Shown: piece after piece, positions 16,472-26,500 of the stretch | How positions within the stretch are numbered: position 1 is the first letter of the stretch | How the letters are laid out: every line of letters begins with the position of its first letter | The notes under the pieces: model-generated | Databases searched by the model: none | Seen by the model: the letters and a program-made list of their open reading frames with translations, nothing else | What the model was told of the DNA's origin: nothing | Translations under genes and position numbers: made by a program | DNA from: DASYKS01 sp035995205 | GTDB lineage: Bacteria > Acidobacteriota > Thermoanaerobaculia > Multivoradales > UBA5704 | Assembly: GCA_035995205.1 (NCBI GenBank) | Contig: DASYKS010000040.1 | Location: 54,480-118,479, forward strand | Reading direction: 5' to 3' | DNA length: 64,000 nt

Positions 16472-19400
16472 TGGACGCCCTGTCTTCTTCCTCCGCCCCG
16501 TACCTGCTCGCCGCGGCGCTCGCCCTCGCGCTTGGGCTCGCTCTGGTGCTCTGGCTGGTGCTCCGCCAGTCGCGGCGGGAGGGCGGCCTGCGCGAGGTGG
16601 CCGACGACCCGGAAACCACGGTGGTCGATTTCTCCGGCGAATCGAGCGACGCCGAGATCCGGGCGTCGTTTACGCGCAGCCTGGAGCAGCTGGCGCGTCT
16701 GGCGCCCGGGAGCAACGGGCGGTACGAGCTGCCCTGGTTCGTGATGATCGGCGGCACGCCGCAGGGCAATGCGGAGGTGCTCGCGAGCCTGCGGATTCCG
16801 CTGCCGTTCGGCGCGCCGCAGGGACCCTCCGCGCCGATCGCCTGGTGGATCTTCGACCGCGCGGTGGTGATCGAGGCCTCGGGCGCGGCATCGGCCACCG
16901 ATGCGGAAGGGGCGCCCGCGCCGGGCGCCTGGGTGGAGCTGATCCGCAGCCTGCGCGCGACCCGTCCGACGCGGCCGATCGATGGGCTGATCGTCGCGAT
17001 TCCGGCCGGCGATCTCCAAGGGGCCGAACCCAGTTCCGCGGCGGTTCAGAACCGCTCCACCCTGCTCGCGACGCGCGCGGCGCAGCTGGTCGAGCGGCTC
17101 GGTTTTCGCCTGCCGGTCCACGTCGCGATCACCGGCGCCGAAGCGCTTTCCGGGTTCGCCCCAACCGTGGCGACGATCCCCTCGGAGCAGCGCGGCCAGA
17201 TGCTCGCCTGGGCCAATGCCCAAGGGCTCACGACCGCCTACTCGTCCGCTTGGACCTCCGAGGCGGTCGCAACGCTCGCCCGCGGATTCGCCCGCCACCA
17301 GCTCGACACGTTCGCCGATCCGACCCTGCCCGACGCGGTGCGCGAGGTCTACCTGTTTCCGCAGCAGGTGGTCGATCTCGGCCCGGCGCTCGCGGCCTAT
17401 CTGAACCGGATCTTCCTGCCCAGCACGGATGCCGAGCCGTCCTTCTTCCGCAGCCTCGGGCTCTGCGGCCGGGTGACCGCCGATGCTCCGGCTCCTGCCG
17501 ATACGCCGGAGACGCTGGCGAATTTCGGCTGGGCGCGCGCCGACGCCGGCGCCTCGAATAGTGCGACCGCCGCGGAGATCTCGTTCGTCGAGGATCTGTT
17601 CGCGGCGAAGATCTTTCCCGAGCGCGCCCTCGCCCGCCCGGCCGGCTCGACGGAAAAGCGCCGCTTGCAATGGGGGCAGACGCTTCGCGCCGCGACGGCG
17701 GTCGCGGCGGTCGTGGCGATCGTCGGCCTTGCCTACGGACCGCGCCAGGTCGCGAACCGCACCTGGGTGCTCGAACCCTGGTTCACGAGCGCCGCCGAGC
17801 GGCTCCATCCGGGCACCGACGGAGACTCCTCGACCGAGCCGCCCCAAACCTCGCCTCAAACTTCAAACACCGACCGCGATCTGCTTTCCTCTCTCGACGA
17901 CATCCGTTCGTTCCGGGTCCAGACCTGGATGCTGCCGGCCTCGATCGGCAGCGGCGTCGACCGCGACGTGCGCTCGGCGCTCACCACCGCCCATGCGGGG
18001 ATCTTCCTGCCCGATGTCAAGAACGAGCTGATCGCCCGGCGGAACCGGCTCGCCGCCGGTCTCGTGCCAGCCAAAGCGCCGAAGCAGAAAGGGGCCGGCG
18101 CGGTCGAGTCGACGGGCGAGTTTCTCGATCTCGCGGGGTTCGCCCGCCGGATCGCCGAGCAGGAGACCCAGGCGCGCCGCTACAACGGGTTCACGGGCGG
18201 CAAAGCCTTGCCGGGCCGGCGCCTGACGGACTTCCAGGAGCTTTCGAGTTACGCGCTCGGGGTGTCGTTCAAACCGCCCACCTCGTCGGCGAAGGACTCG
18301 CTCGCCGCTTCGCTCGGCGCGGTGGCGCTGCCGACGGATGAAGCGATCCCGCTGGTCGCGGATCAGGGACTGATCGGCCGGGGGTGGGTTTGGGTCGAGC
18401 AGCTGTTCGGCAAGATTTTCGGCGCCAGCTGGGTGCGTCTCGGCGCTGAGAAACTTGCGACCGACATCGACAGCTTCGGCCGGAGCCAGAGCGCGGGGGG
18501 TGAGGCGTACCGCGAAATGCGCAAGCTGCTCAAGGAGATCCAGGGATTCGAGCAGACCCTGAAACGGCCCGACCAGCAGTGGCTCGCGGGGGCCACGTTC
18601 GCGCCCGGCGCGGCCTACCAGGCGGCGATCGAGACTCTCGCCCGTTCGGCCTGGCTCGGTTCCGCATTTGGCCCCGACGTCTCCGCGCAGGGCAACCAGG
18701 GCTTCCGCCGGATGCAGGACGATCTGATCGGGCTCAAATCGGTGTACGTCGGGCCGATCCTCGCCAACGCCGACGGCCGGCCGAAGCTCGCTCTCGCGCC
18801 CGAGGCGGCGATGCTCGAACCGGCGATCCAAGGGCTGCTCGGCGAGCCATTCGTGCCTCAAGATCCGCCGCGCGCCTGGCAGGCGATCCTGCCGCCGGGG
18901 CAACGCCTGACCTGGGACACCGGGCGCCTGACCGACACGGCGGGCTTGGGCACCGCGTACGAATCGTTCCTGGCCAAAGGCCTGCAGGCCTTTCCGCCGT
19001 CGCTCCGTCGCACCGCGGGGGACGCCGCGCGGAACCGGTTGAGTTGGGACGTCTCGGACAACCTGGCCGCCGCGCAGACCTTCACCCCAGCGCAACCGCC
19101 GGCCGGCCAGACGCCGCTGGAGCTGACGATCCAGGGCGAGGCGACGAACTTCTCGGCCGCGGCGACGCCGCTCGGCCAGATCCTCGGTTTCGGCCAACGC
19201 TTGAATCTCGGCTTCGGCGTCCTCCCGCTCGCCGGTCTGATGGGGCAACAGGGGGAGCGGATCCTGCTCGACCTCGAAAAGCTGCTGATCGCCTCGCGTC
19301 TCTATCTGCCGAAACCCGGCAGCCTGGAGAAATGGGATGGCAAGAAGCCGCCGTCGCCCGACGTCTTCGGGGTGACGACCCCTTCGGCGCTCACCACCTA

Positions 19401-20646
19401 TCTGGGCAGCCAGCGCGGCCGGGTGAGCCAGTTGGCCAATACCTACGCCCAACCGGTGCTCAACGGCTTGCAACCCGCGACGGCGCTCGTGCCGGCGATC
19501 GCCTCGAAGCGGGTGGTCGGCGAATGGAACGCGATCCTCGCCGCGCTCGTGGCGGCGAACCAGCAGAACGCGGGGGGCTCGGTCGCCGATCTCGAAGGGT
19601 TCATCTCTGGGAAGATGACGAAGCTCACGGTCGCCAATTGCACCGCGGAGCTGGCGGGCGGCGGTCCCCCGGGGCGAGATTACTTCCGCCGCCGCGAGAG
19701 CGAGTACCTCTGGGCGCCGCTCGAAGACCAATGCCGCGCGCTCTTGGTCGAAGCGGCGGAGAGCGGCTACTGCCAACTGCGCGCCTCGTTCGGCGACGAG
19801 CTGGCCGGCCAATATCCGTTTGCCCGCCGCGACCCGCTGGAAAACGGCGCGGAGGCGCAACCCGCGGCGCTCGCCCGCTTCTTTGCGATCTACGACAAGC
19901 AGCAGCCGCTGATCGTGCAGGCCCCGGAGGGGACGTTCGGCATCGCCACCGGTTCGATCCAGACGTTCCTCGATCAGATGGCCGAAGTACGGAATCTGTT
20001 CGCCCCCTTCCTCGCCAAGCCGAGCGCGCCGCCGACTTTCGATTGGAACGTCGTGTTCCGCGCCAACCGGAGCCGCGAGCAGGAAGGGCGCCAGATCTAC
20101 AACTGGGCGATCCGCTCGGGCGAGCAGACGATCTCGACCACCAACCCGGGGGAAGCGACAACCGCGCCGGCCGCGGCGGACAGCTCGACCGCTGCCACGG
20201 CCGGTGGAGCGAGCGGCGCGGCGTCGACCACTCTCGGGCGTTGGAGTTTCGGCCGACCGGTATCGGTCGCCTTCACCTGGGCGCAGAACTCCCCCTGGCA
20301 ACCGGCGGTCAAGGGTCAAGAGCCGCACGCCGCGTCGGACGGCACGATGACGGTCACCTACACCTTCACCAACGCCTGGGCGCTGCTCTCCCTACTACGC
20401 GACCAGGCCGGCACCGCGACCGACTTCCCCAACGGCACCGATCCCGACCCGCAGACGCTCCGCTTCGAGATGGCAACCGGGCCGAACCTCCAGGCGCCCT
20501 CCGCCGAAGCGGCAACACCCATCTTGACCAACAGCGTCCGGGTCTACGTCCGCGTGCCGCTCCAGTCGCCGGACCAAAAGCAGCGGCTGATCCTGCCCGC
20601 GGTCTTCCCCGTCGAGGCACCGGCCTACACCTGCCCGGCACGGTAG
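16471..20646 (+). CDS. tssM: TssM/IcmF-like inner-membrane protein with degenerate P-loop
   Basis: A 1391-residue IcmF/TssM protein. TM1 is at about 11-32. A cytoplasmic GTPase-like domain follows, with a P-loop-equivalent GGTPQGNA at 94-101 and WWIFDRAVVIEASG at 125-138. RPTRPIDGLIVAIPAGDL and RLGFRLPVHVAITGAEALSGF then match the IcmF pattern. TM2 is at about 402-424, followed by a long periplasmic region and a C-terminal beta domain. The Walker A lysine and Ser/Thr are replaced by Asn and Ala, so GTP hydrolysis is unlikely. The ATG at 16471 is chosen because it gives a clean TM1; the longer frame from 16390 overlaps TssL. Confidence 0.88.
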   Translation: MDALSSSSAPYLLAAALALALGLALVLWLVLRQSRREGGLREVADDPETTVVDFSGESSDAEIRASFTRSLEQLARLAPGSNGRYELPWFVMIGGTPQGNAEVLASLRIPLPFGAPQGPSAPIAWWIFDRAVVIEASGAASATDAEGAPAPGAWVELIRSLRATRPTRPIDGLIVAIPAGDLQGAEPSSAAVQNRSTLLATRAAQLVERLGFRLPVHVAITGAEALSGFAPTVATIPSEQRGQMLAWANAQGLTTAYSSAWTSEAVATLARGFARHQLDTFADPTLPDAVREVYLFPQQVVDLGPALAAYLNRIFLPSTDAEPSFFRSLGLCGRVTADAPAPADTPETLANFGWARADAGASNSATAAEISFVEDLFAAKIFPERALARPAGSTEKRRLQWGQTLRAATAVAAVVAIVGLAYGPRQVANRTWVLEPWFTSAAERLHPGTDGDSSTEPPQTSPQTSNTDRDLLSSLDDIRSFRVQTWMLPASIGSGVDRDVRSALTTAHAGIFLPDVKNELIARRNRLAAGLVPAKAPKQKGAGAVESTGEFLDLAGFARRIAEQETQARRYNGFTGGKALPGRRLTDFQELSSYALGVSFKPPTSSAKDSLAASLGAVALPTDEAIPLVADQGLIGRGWVWVEQLFGKIFGASWVRLGAEKLATDIDSFGRSQSAGGEAYREMRKLLKEIQGFEQTLKRPDQQWLAGATFAPGAAYQAAIETLARSAWLGSAFGPDVSAQGNQGFRRMQDDLIGLKSVYVGPILANADGRPKLALAPEAAMLEPAIQGLLGEPFVPQDPPRAWQAILPPGQRLTWDTGRLTDTAGLGTAYESFLAKGLQAFPPSLRRTAGDAARNRLSWDVSDNLAAAQTFTPAQPPAGQTPLELTIQGEATNFSAAATPLGQILGFGQRLNLGFGVLPLAGLMGQQGERILLDLEKLLIASRLYLPKPGSLEKWDGKKPPSPDVFGVTTPSALTTYLGSQRGRVSQLANTYAQPVLNGLQPATALVPAIASKRVVGEWNAILAALVAANQQNAGGSVADLEGFISGKMTKLTVANCTAELAGGGPPGRDYFRRRESEYLWAPLEDQCRALLVEAAESGYCQLRASFGDELAGQYPFARRDPLENGAEAQPAALARFFAIYDKQQPLIVQAPEGTFGIATGSIQTFLDQMAEVRNLFAPFLAKPSAPPTFDWNVVFRANRSREQEGRQIYNWAIRSGEQTISTTNPGEATTAPAAADSSTAATAGGASGAASTTLGRWSFGRPVSVAFTWAQNSPWQPAVKGQEPHAASDGTMTVTYTFTNAWALLSLLRDQAGTATDFPNGTDPDPQTLRFEMATGPNLQAPSAEAATPILTNSVRVYVRVPLQSPDQKQRLILPAVFPVEAPAYTCPAR

Positions 20647-20647
20647 C

Positions 20648-20706
20648 CATTTTGGAGTGCGGCGACGCGTCGCCGCTTTCCGTAGCGCCGACGTGTCGGC
20701 GCGCCC
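20648..20706. repeat. REP-like palindromic repeat, family D
   Basis: Directly after the TssM stop, TTTTGGAGTGCGGCGACGC then GTCGCCGC and GCGCCGACGTGTCGGCGCG form nested palindromes. It is related to the repeat at 14984-15021. It may act as a transcript end for the TssJLM module. Confidence 0.6.
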
Positions 20707-20793
20707 CTCCTTGAAGCAAGCCCCGTTCGGCGGAGGGGGACAGAGCCGCCGAATCAACGGAATCCCCCGCGCCCCGCGATCGTTCTGTCTGCC

Positions 20794-21660
20794 ATGAGCG
20801 AAACGCTTCCCGCCGCCACCTTCGTCGGTCCAGTCGAGCTGACCGTCCGCGATCTCGATCGTTCCCTCGCCTTCTATACCCAACGGATCGGGCTCGAACG
20901 CCTGCCGGGAAGCGATCTCGGTCCCACCACGCTCGGCGCGGCGGGGTTGCCCCTCCTATCGCTGGTCGAAAATCCCGAGGCGCGGACCGTGCGCGGTACC
21001 ACCGGCCTCTTTCATTTCGCCATCCTGGTCCCCACGCGGCGCGATCTCGGGGTCGTCCTATCGCGTTTCGCGGCGACCGGAACGCGCCTCTCGGGAGCGG
21101 CCGACCATGGCGTGAGCGAAGCGCTCTACCTCTCCGATCCGGAAGGCAACGGGATCGAGATCTACCGCGACCGCGCCGCCGAAGTCTGGCCGCGGGCAGG
21201 GGGCAAGCTCGCAATGTTTACCGAGGCGCTCGATCTGGAGGCGCTGCTCGAAGAGGGTTCCGAGGCACCGCCGAGCCCGACGCTGCCGGCCGGCACGATC
21301 ATGGGGCACGTCCATTTGCACGTCCGCTATCTCGACGAGGCAGAGAGGTTCTACGTCGGGGTGCTCGGATTCGAGGAAATGCAGCGCTATGGTCCGTCCG
21401 CCCTGTTCGTCTCGGCCGGCGGCTATCACCACCGCGTGGGCCTGAACACCTGGCAGGGAGAGGGAGCGCCCGCCCCGCCGTCGGACGCCACGGGCCTCAC
21501 CCACTTTGTGATCCGCCTGCCCGACCGGCAGGCGCTCGACCGGGTGGGACAGAGGTTAGAGGCGGCTGGCGTGCCCTCCGAAGAACAAGGCCAGGGCCTG
21601 TTCACCCGCGATCCGTCGGGCAACGGGATGCGGTTCGAAGTTGCCGACGCGAAAATCTAA
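20794..21660 (+). CDS. VOC-family dioxygenase-like protein (CatE type)
   Basis: A 288-residue two-module vicinal-oxygen-chelate protein. Module 1 runs VGPVELTVRDLDRSLAFYTQRIGL to LSDPEGNGIEIYRD and module 2 MGHVHLHVRYLDEAERFYVGVLGF to TRDPSGNGMRFEV. The arrangement and length match bacterial catechol-2,3-dioxygenase-like proteins such as Bacillus CatE. Metal-ligand candidates are the His of HVHLHV, the His of LTHFVI and the late Glu. No aromatic-degradation genes accompany it, so the substrate is unknown. Confidence 0.88.
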   Translation: MSETLPAATFVGPVELTVRDLDRSLAFYTQRIGLERLPGSDLGPTTLGAAGLPLLSLVENPEARTVRGTTGLFHFAILVPTRRDLGVVLSRFAATGTRLSGAADHGVSEALYLSDPEGNGIEIYRDRAAEVWPRAGGKLAMFTEALDLEALLEEGSEAPPSPTLPAGTIMGHVHLHVRYLDEAERFYVGVLGFEEMQRYGPSALFVSAGGYHHRVGLNTWQGEGAPAPPSDATGLTHFVIRLPDRQALDRVGQRLEAAGVPSEEQGQGLFTRDPSGNGMRFEVADAKI

Positions 21661-21760
21661 TACCGGGGTCTGCGATCCGCACTACCTTCCCGCTACTTAG
21701 ATCCGGCCAGAATTCGCCGGGGGGCCACCGCTTGAGGGCGCCCACGGCGAAGCCTTGGAA

Positions 21761-21814
21761 TTGTCCTTGCTGGAAGGACAAGTTGGTCAAAAGTTGTCCT
21801 TCTCATAAGGACAA
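21761..21814. repeat. Two direct copies of a TTGTCCTT/AAGGACAA hairpin
   Basis: Two 21-bp perfect inverted repeats (21761-21781 and 21794-21814) share identical 8-bp arms but have different 5-bp loops. Their starts are 33 bp apart. No T-run follows either, so a terminator is unlikely. Confidence 0.8.
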
Positions 21815-21939
21815 TTCAGCCCGCAGGTTTGTACAGAGCCACCCTTCGCGCACGAAGATGACACGCGACGAATACGAAGAGCGCAAGCGACACGCATCAG
21901 GCCTGAGCATCGAGCAAGATCGTGCTGGAAGCGACAGGC

Positions 21940-22101
21940 GTGGGAGTGGGGGCTTTGAGCGCCAACGGCGCGACTCCCTGTTAGCCCAGGCCAACGGCCT
22001 GGGTAGGCTCGGCCCAGTCGCGGCGTGCCGTGTGTCTAGTCCCTTCCCACATACCCCAGGCCTTCAGCCTGGGCTAACGTGAGACGGGCCTTCAGCCCGT
22101 G
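21940..22101. repeat. Cluster of REP-like palindromes
   Basis: GCGCC/GGCGC with flanking GGGAGT/ACTCCC occupies about 21940-21980. TTAGCCCAGGCC..GGCCTGGGTA (21981-22005) and an inverted-orientation copy ending CAGCCTGGGCTAA (22051-22078) follow, then ACGGGCCTTCAGCCCGT (22085-22101). These are typical intergenic palindromic repeats. Confidence 0.75.
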
Positions 22102-22550
22102 GCCGAAGTGTTTCAATCGCAATGACATCTCCAAAGCTACCGCAATCTCGGTCCCGTCGCCTCCCCTCCCCGTACTTGATACCGCCGAACGTCCCTCCGC
22201 TACCTGGACCACCTCACGAACGACCCGCGTCGGGTCCTGCGCCACCGGCATCCCGAGCGGCAACGCCAGGCGTTCGGGATGCACCAGGTCCAGCCGCTTG
22301 TGAGACACAATCGTCCGCTTGCCGGCTGTAGCCGAAGTCTTCCAGCCTCACAAAAGTCTCTTCCGCCTCGCCCGCAGGCTCCGAAACGTCACTAAACAAC
22401 GCAAGCGACTCTTTCGGATCGGCTCAAAAATCACGACCGAACACTCCAGCGTCCTTCCCGGCGCCCGCTACATCATTCGGACTCTCTGACGCAATCATTC
22501 AGACCAGATCAAACATCATAGGGGCGAGTCGCCGAGTGACGCCAACCTTG

Positions 22551-22802
22551 TTCGTAGTGATGTCGCTCGGGATCGCCGTGCTGCAGAATCCGATCGCAGT
22601 GATGGCGAGTTTGTTCGCAGCGTTCCGCCTCTTATTCGGCGTGATGAAAACATCATGCTCTGTGATGCAGAACGTGTTCGTCGTGATGTGCATCCAGGTC
22701 TCAGTGATGCAGCTGCGGGTCCGAATGATGTGGAACGCGGTCGTAATGATGCAGAACCCGAACGTAGCGTTCCAGCTCTTGTTCGTAGTGATGCCGACCT
22801 TG
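22551..22802. repeat. Degenerate tandem array, 12 units of 21 bp
   Basis: Twelve consecutive 21-bp units follow the loose consensus TTCGTAGTGATGCAGAACCCG; the most conserved core is GTGATG. Boundaries fall at 22551, 22572, 22593 and every 21 bp to 22802. The frame on the plus strand stays open through it (seven-residue period), but there is no plausible start, signal or domain. Confidence 0.85.
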
Positions 22803-23007
22803 CTGGGGAGCGCCGCCACCGCGATTGCGGTGTTGTCCGATGCGGAGCCGGTCCTGCCGATCGAACGACGGGCGAGGCAACTCCTCCGCGCAATACTGCC
22901 CACCGCGGGAGTAGCGAGGTAGATCTACCGACCCGCGCTCCGTGTCGAGTACGGAAAGTCTCAGACCGCGACCACCGTAGGCCGCCTGAGATGCTACGCG
23001 CCGCCGA

Positions 23008-23277
23008 TCAGGCGGCTTTCAAAGGGGAAAGATCCGCGTCCGGCAGAGGCGACAAGCCAAGGTCGGCCAGCACGCGGTTGATCGTGTCCGCCGACACTTT
23101 TCCCGGTGCCGTGATCTCCAAACCCATTGGCCGGCCACCTGCTGTGAAGTCGACCAGTAGGCCCGGGGCGACCTGCTCGGTCCGAGCGCTCTTCTCTTTT
23201 CCCTCCCGCGGTAGATAGAGATAGGCCGCAAGCGGTCGGCCATGGCGGAAGGTGATCTCCAAATAGGTCTCGTTCAT
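23008..23277 (-). CDS. DUF2283-like small protein, antitoxin candidate
   Basis: An 89-residue protein with a DUF2283-like layout: early aromatic/YLYL strands, then VDFTAGGRPMGLEITAPGKV, then a short C-terminal helix (TINRVLADLGLSPL). DUF2283 proteins are commonly encoded directly after DUF4258 toxins. Here it follows the DUF4258-like gene by three bases on the same strand, which supports a two-gene toxin-antitoxin-like unit. Confidence 0.8.
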   Translation of the reverse strand: MNETYLEITFRHGRPLAAYLYLPREGKEKSARTEQVAPGLLVDFTAGGRPMGLEITAPGKVSADTINRVLADLGLSPLPDADLSPLKAA

Positions 23278-23280
23278 GAG

Positions 23281-23553
23281 TCAGCTCACAGGGTAGGCAG
23301 TTATGACGACCAAGAGCCGGATTTCTTCCTCTGGCTCTACGATGACTTCCCAAGGTTGTCTCGCATGCGAGGTTTCGACAACCCACCGCCCGTCAACAAC
23401 ATCTGCTCGGAGCCTCATCGCATGCTCAAGCATACGCCGGAGGTCGACCTCGGAAAAGTCGCGGTCCACCATTCGCCTCAAGAGGTGGGCGCTCAGGCCG
23501 AGGTCCCAGTCCCACCAGGAAGGCCGTTCGCGAAGCAACCGAGGTCCCATCAC
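23281..23553 (-). CDS. DUF4258-like small protein, toxin candidate
   Basis: A 90-residue protein with the DUF4258/RelE-like pattern LSAHLLRRMVDRDFSEVDLRRMLEHA, followed by VDGRWVVET and a C-terminal beta hairpin (WEVIVEPEEEIRLLVVITAYPV). This family is grouped with RelE/ParE-superfamily RNases. It lies 17 bp before the stop of the CIS operon, in the same direction, and pairs with the DUF2283 gene. Confidence 0.8.
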   Translation of the reverse strand: MMGPRLLRERPSWWDWDLGLSAHLLRRMVDRDFSEVDLRRMLEHAMRLRADVVDGRWVVETSHARQPWEVIVEPEEEIRLLVVITAYPVS

Positions 23554-23570
23554 CCTTCCTCAGCCCTGCC

Positions 23571-26500
23571 CTACTCCTCCACCCCCACCCGCAGCACATC
23601 CCCCTGCGCCGAGACCTCCTCGCCCCCCACCTTCTTATGCACATACAGCACCGAAGCCACCGCCAACACCGCGCACGGCACTGCGGGGTCGGTCGCCCGG
23701 CCGCCGATCGCGTAGAGCGCTCCGCCCAGCTCGGCCGCTCCGGGGGCTGCCGCGGGTAGGGGTAGCGGCGGCCCTTCGATCCAGCCGAGGGGGGGCTCGT
23801 AGCTTTGAACGGTGTTGCTTGCGCCGACGGTTCCTTCGCCTCCGATCAGGAGGAGGCGGCCGTCGATGGCGGCCAGTGCCGGGCGTAGACGGCCGTAGAG
23901 GAGGCGGGTGCGTTTTCTCCAGGCGTCGGCTTCGACTCGGTATTCGTCGTGGCGGCGCGAGAGGGTTCGGCCGAACCAGAAGATGTGTCGTTCTCCTCCC
24001 AGGGCGTGGAGCGCTCCTGCGGCGGCGCAGGCCGCGAGGCCCCAGCGGGGGACGGGGAGCGGCGCGAGCCGGGTCCATTGGTCGGTGAGGGGATCGTACC
24101 CTTCGTGGTAGCCCAGGTAGCGGGTGCCGGTTCGGCCTCCCACCGCGTGGAGCTTGCCTCCGAGGGCGGCTAGGGCGAGGCCTCCGCGCGGTTCTTTGAG
24201 GCTCGCGTGGCGGCTCCAGGCGCCGCTGTCGGCGTCGTAGACCTCGAGCGTGCCGACCGCGTGGCCGGCGGCGTCGAAGCCGCCCGCGACGTAGATGCGC
24301 GCCCCGTCCGCCGCGGCCGCGAAGCCGCGGCGCGCCTCGGGCAGGCGCGAGGCGAGCGCGGGCTCCCCGGTCGCCGGATCGATCTCCCACAGCTCGCCGG
24401 TTTCGAGCAGGGCGAACAGGCGGGTGCCGAGGGCGAAGGCCGAGATCGCGCCGGGGTGGCTGCGCGGCAGGGCGCCGAACGTCCGCCAGGTCGGATCTTC
24501 GTTGCCGAACGACAGGCGCGAGCCCGTCCAGACGTAGCCGGGGGGCGGCTCCGGCGTGTCGCCGAGGATCGAAAAGCCGGGCGGCACGATGCCGATGTCG
24601 CGGCTGAGCTTGCTCGGCTCCACCGCGCGGTCGGCGATCTCGCGCGTGCCCACCGCGTTGGTGGTGCCGAGCCGGCCGAACAGCATCGGCGCGCGGACGG
24701 CTCCCTGGACGTCGAGATGAGAGCGGATTTCGAGCGGGCCGTACATCGCGTCGCCCGCCTTGGACACCGCGCCGATCGACACCGGCTGGAACAGATAGCG
24801 GCGGTCTTCCACCCGAGGTGGCGGATCGAGATGGACCTCGGCGAGCAGCGCGAACGCCCGATCGGGTCCCGCGGGCGGCATCGGGCGCGGCCGGCCGGCG
24901 GGATCGCTCGGCCATTCGATGCCCTCGGTCCGGCTGCGCGCGGGGATCCACCAGAAATCGCCGCTCCGGTTTGGCTGGTTGCCGGCAAACGAGATCTCGA
25001 TTCCCGATTCGATCGGCAGCCAGCCCGGCTTCGCGACCGCGGCGAGCGTCGTCGGGGTCGTGGCGGTCGCTCCCGCCGCCGGGGCGTCGGCCGCATGATC
25101 CCAGAGGCGCAGGAACGGATTGCGCGCGGCGTCTACCGTCTCTTCCGGCGTCGGCGCCAACGTAACCACCATCAGGTCGGAATCGACCGCGGTCACCTGG
25201 TAGAGGTTGCCGGGTTTTCCCGACAGCTCGATCGGGTCGTCGAGCCACTCGACGATCGCGCCGTAGGGAACCGTCAATCGGCCGCTCTCCGGCGACGAAA
25301 GGGTGACCTGGGCGCCGGCGAGCGAGAGGATCGGGAAGGTCCGCGCGCCGTTGTCGCGCGACCATTTGTAGGTCAGGACGCGCGGGGTTTCGGCATCGTC
25401 CGAGTCCGCATCCGGAGCGGCGGCTCCGAGAGGCAGGCCGGGATCGTGGATCTCGATCCGGTAGAGCAGGTTGCCGATCGTCGTCGGCGCGGAACGCCGG
25501 GCGGCGAGCGCTCCGCGCGGGCTTTCCGCCTCGGCAAGGAACGCCTCCCAGGTCTCCTTGGCTTTCCGCTCCCCCTCGCCATCGACCGGCAGCAGCCGCA
25601 CCTGCGCGAGGGTCTGGGAGCGGGTGGTGGTGGTCGGCCCGCCGAGAGCCACCTCGGCGATCGCCGGATCCTGGATCGAGGTGACGAAGCGCTCCCAGAC
25701 GTCGAGATAGGCGAGGTGGACGCCGCCGTCGGGCAGGGTCAACCCGGGGGCGTCCCGCTGCGCGCTGTAGCGGGTCGGAGCGAAATTCTCGCAGGCGACG
25801 CCGGCAACGTAGAAGCGGCCGGCGCTCAGCCCCAAGTCCTGAATCGCCCACTCCGGCCGGCTGACGCCCGCGCCGAGGACGCCGTCGGCGCCTCCCTGCG
25901 TGCGGTCGTGGATCGCGTCGCCTTCGTTCTCGTCGAGCGGCCAATAGGCGGCGAGATCGACCGCGGCGAGATCAACCGCGTCGGTTTGCGCGAGCGCGCC
26001 TCTCGTCGCGGCGGCGGCCACCTCGGCGGGGCCGAACGCCCGGTGCCACCAGCGAACGTCGTGGATGCGGCCGGCAAACGGCATGTGGGGCCGCCGCCCT
26101 TCCAGCGCGGCGCCGATCAGGAACACGGCGGGTAGATCGGCGAGCGCCCGGCCGACCGGCAGATGGGCGGCCTGCCGGCCGTCGACCCAGATCGCGGTCG
26201 AGCGGGTGGAGGAGGTGACGGCGACGTGAACGACCCGGCCGAAGGCGAGCGGTTGGTCCGCCGCGATTTCAATCGCCTGGATGCCCTTGCGGCTGAAAGC
26301 GAGCCGGCCGTCGGCATTGAGGAACACGACCGCGGCGTCGCTCGAAGCGGCGCCCCCGGAATCCGTGGAGCCTTGCGCGAAGCGGCCGAGGATCGCGCCG
26401 CCTCCCGCCGCGGGGCGAATCCAGGCTTCCCAGGTGAATCCCGCGCCGTCCTCCGTGCTCGGCCGGGGAGCCGGCGGCGCCGCGACGTAGGCGTAGTCGT

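Larger units (their letters stand above)
21661..23007. other. Repeat-rich stretch with no convincing gene
   Basis: No open frame here has recognisable protein features. The stretch holds two TTGTCCTT hairpins (21761-21814), REP-like CCAGGCC palindromes (21940-22101) and a 21-bp degenerate tandem array (22551-22802). Composition is lower in GC than the flanks. It may contain decayed genes. Confidence 0.6.

Noticed and set aside
15119..20646. Remnant of a full T6SS
   Set aside because: The three genes are intact and coupled, and no other T6SS gene or fragment flanks them, so a degraded cluster is not supported. A complete T6SS elsewhere cannot be excluded.
21732..22308. Small open frames in the repeat-rich stretch (for example 21732-22082 plus and 22036-22308 minus)
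   Set aside because: They run through palindromic repeats and hairpins and show no protein-like features.
22536..22922. Plus-strand open frame through the 21-bp array, and the matching minus-strand frames
   Set aside because: The frames stay open because 21 is divisible by three. There is no good start, signal or conserved segment.
24207..26135. Long plus-strand frame opposite the DUF6519 gene
   Set aside because: Arg/Gly-rich shadow in high-GC DNA. The minus-strand frame has recognised domains.
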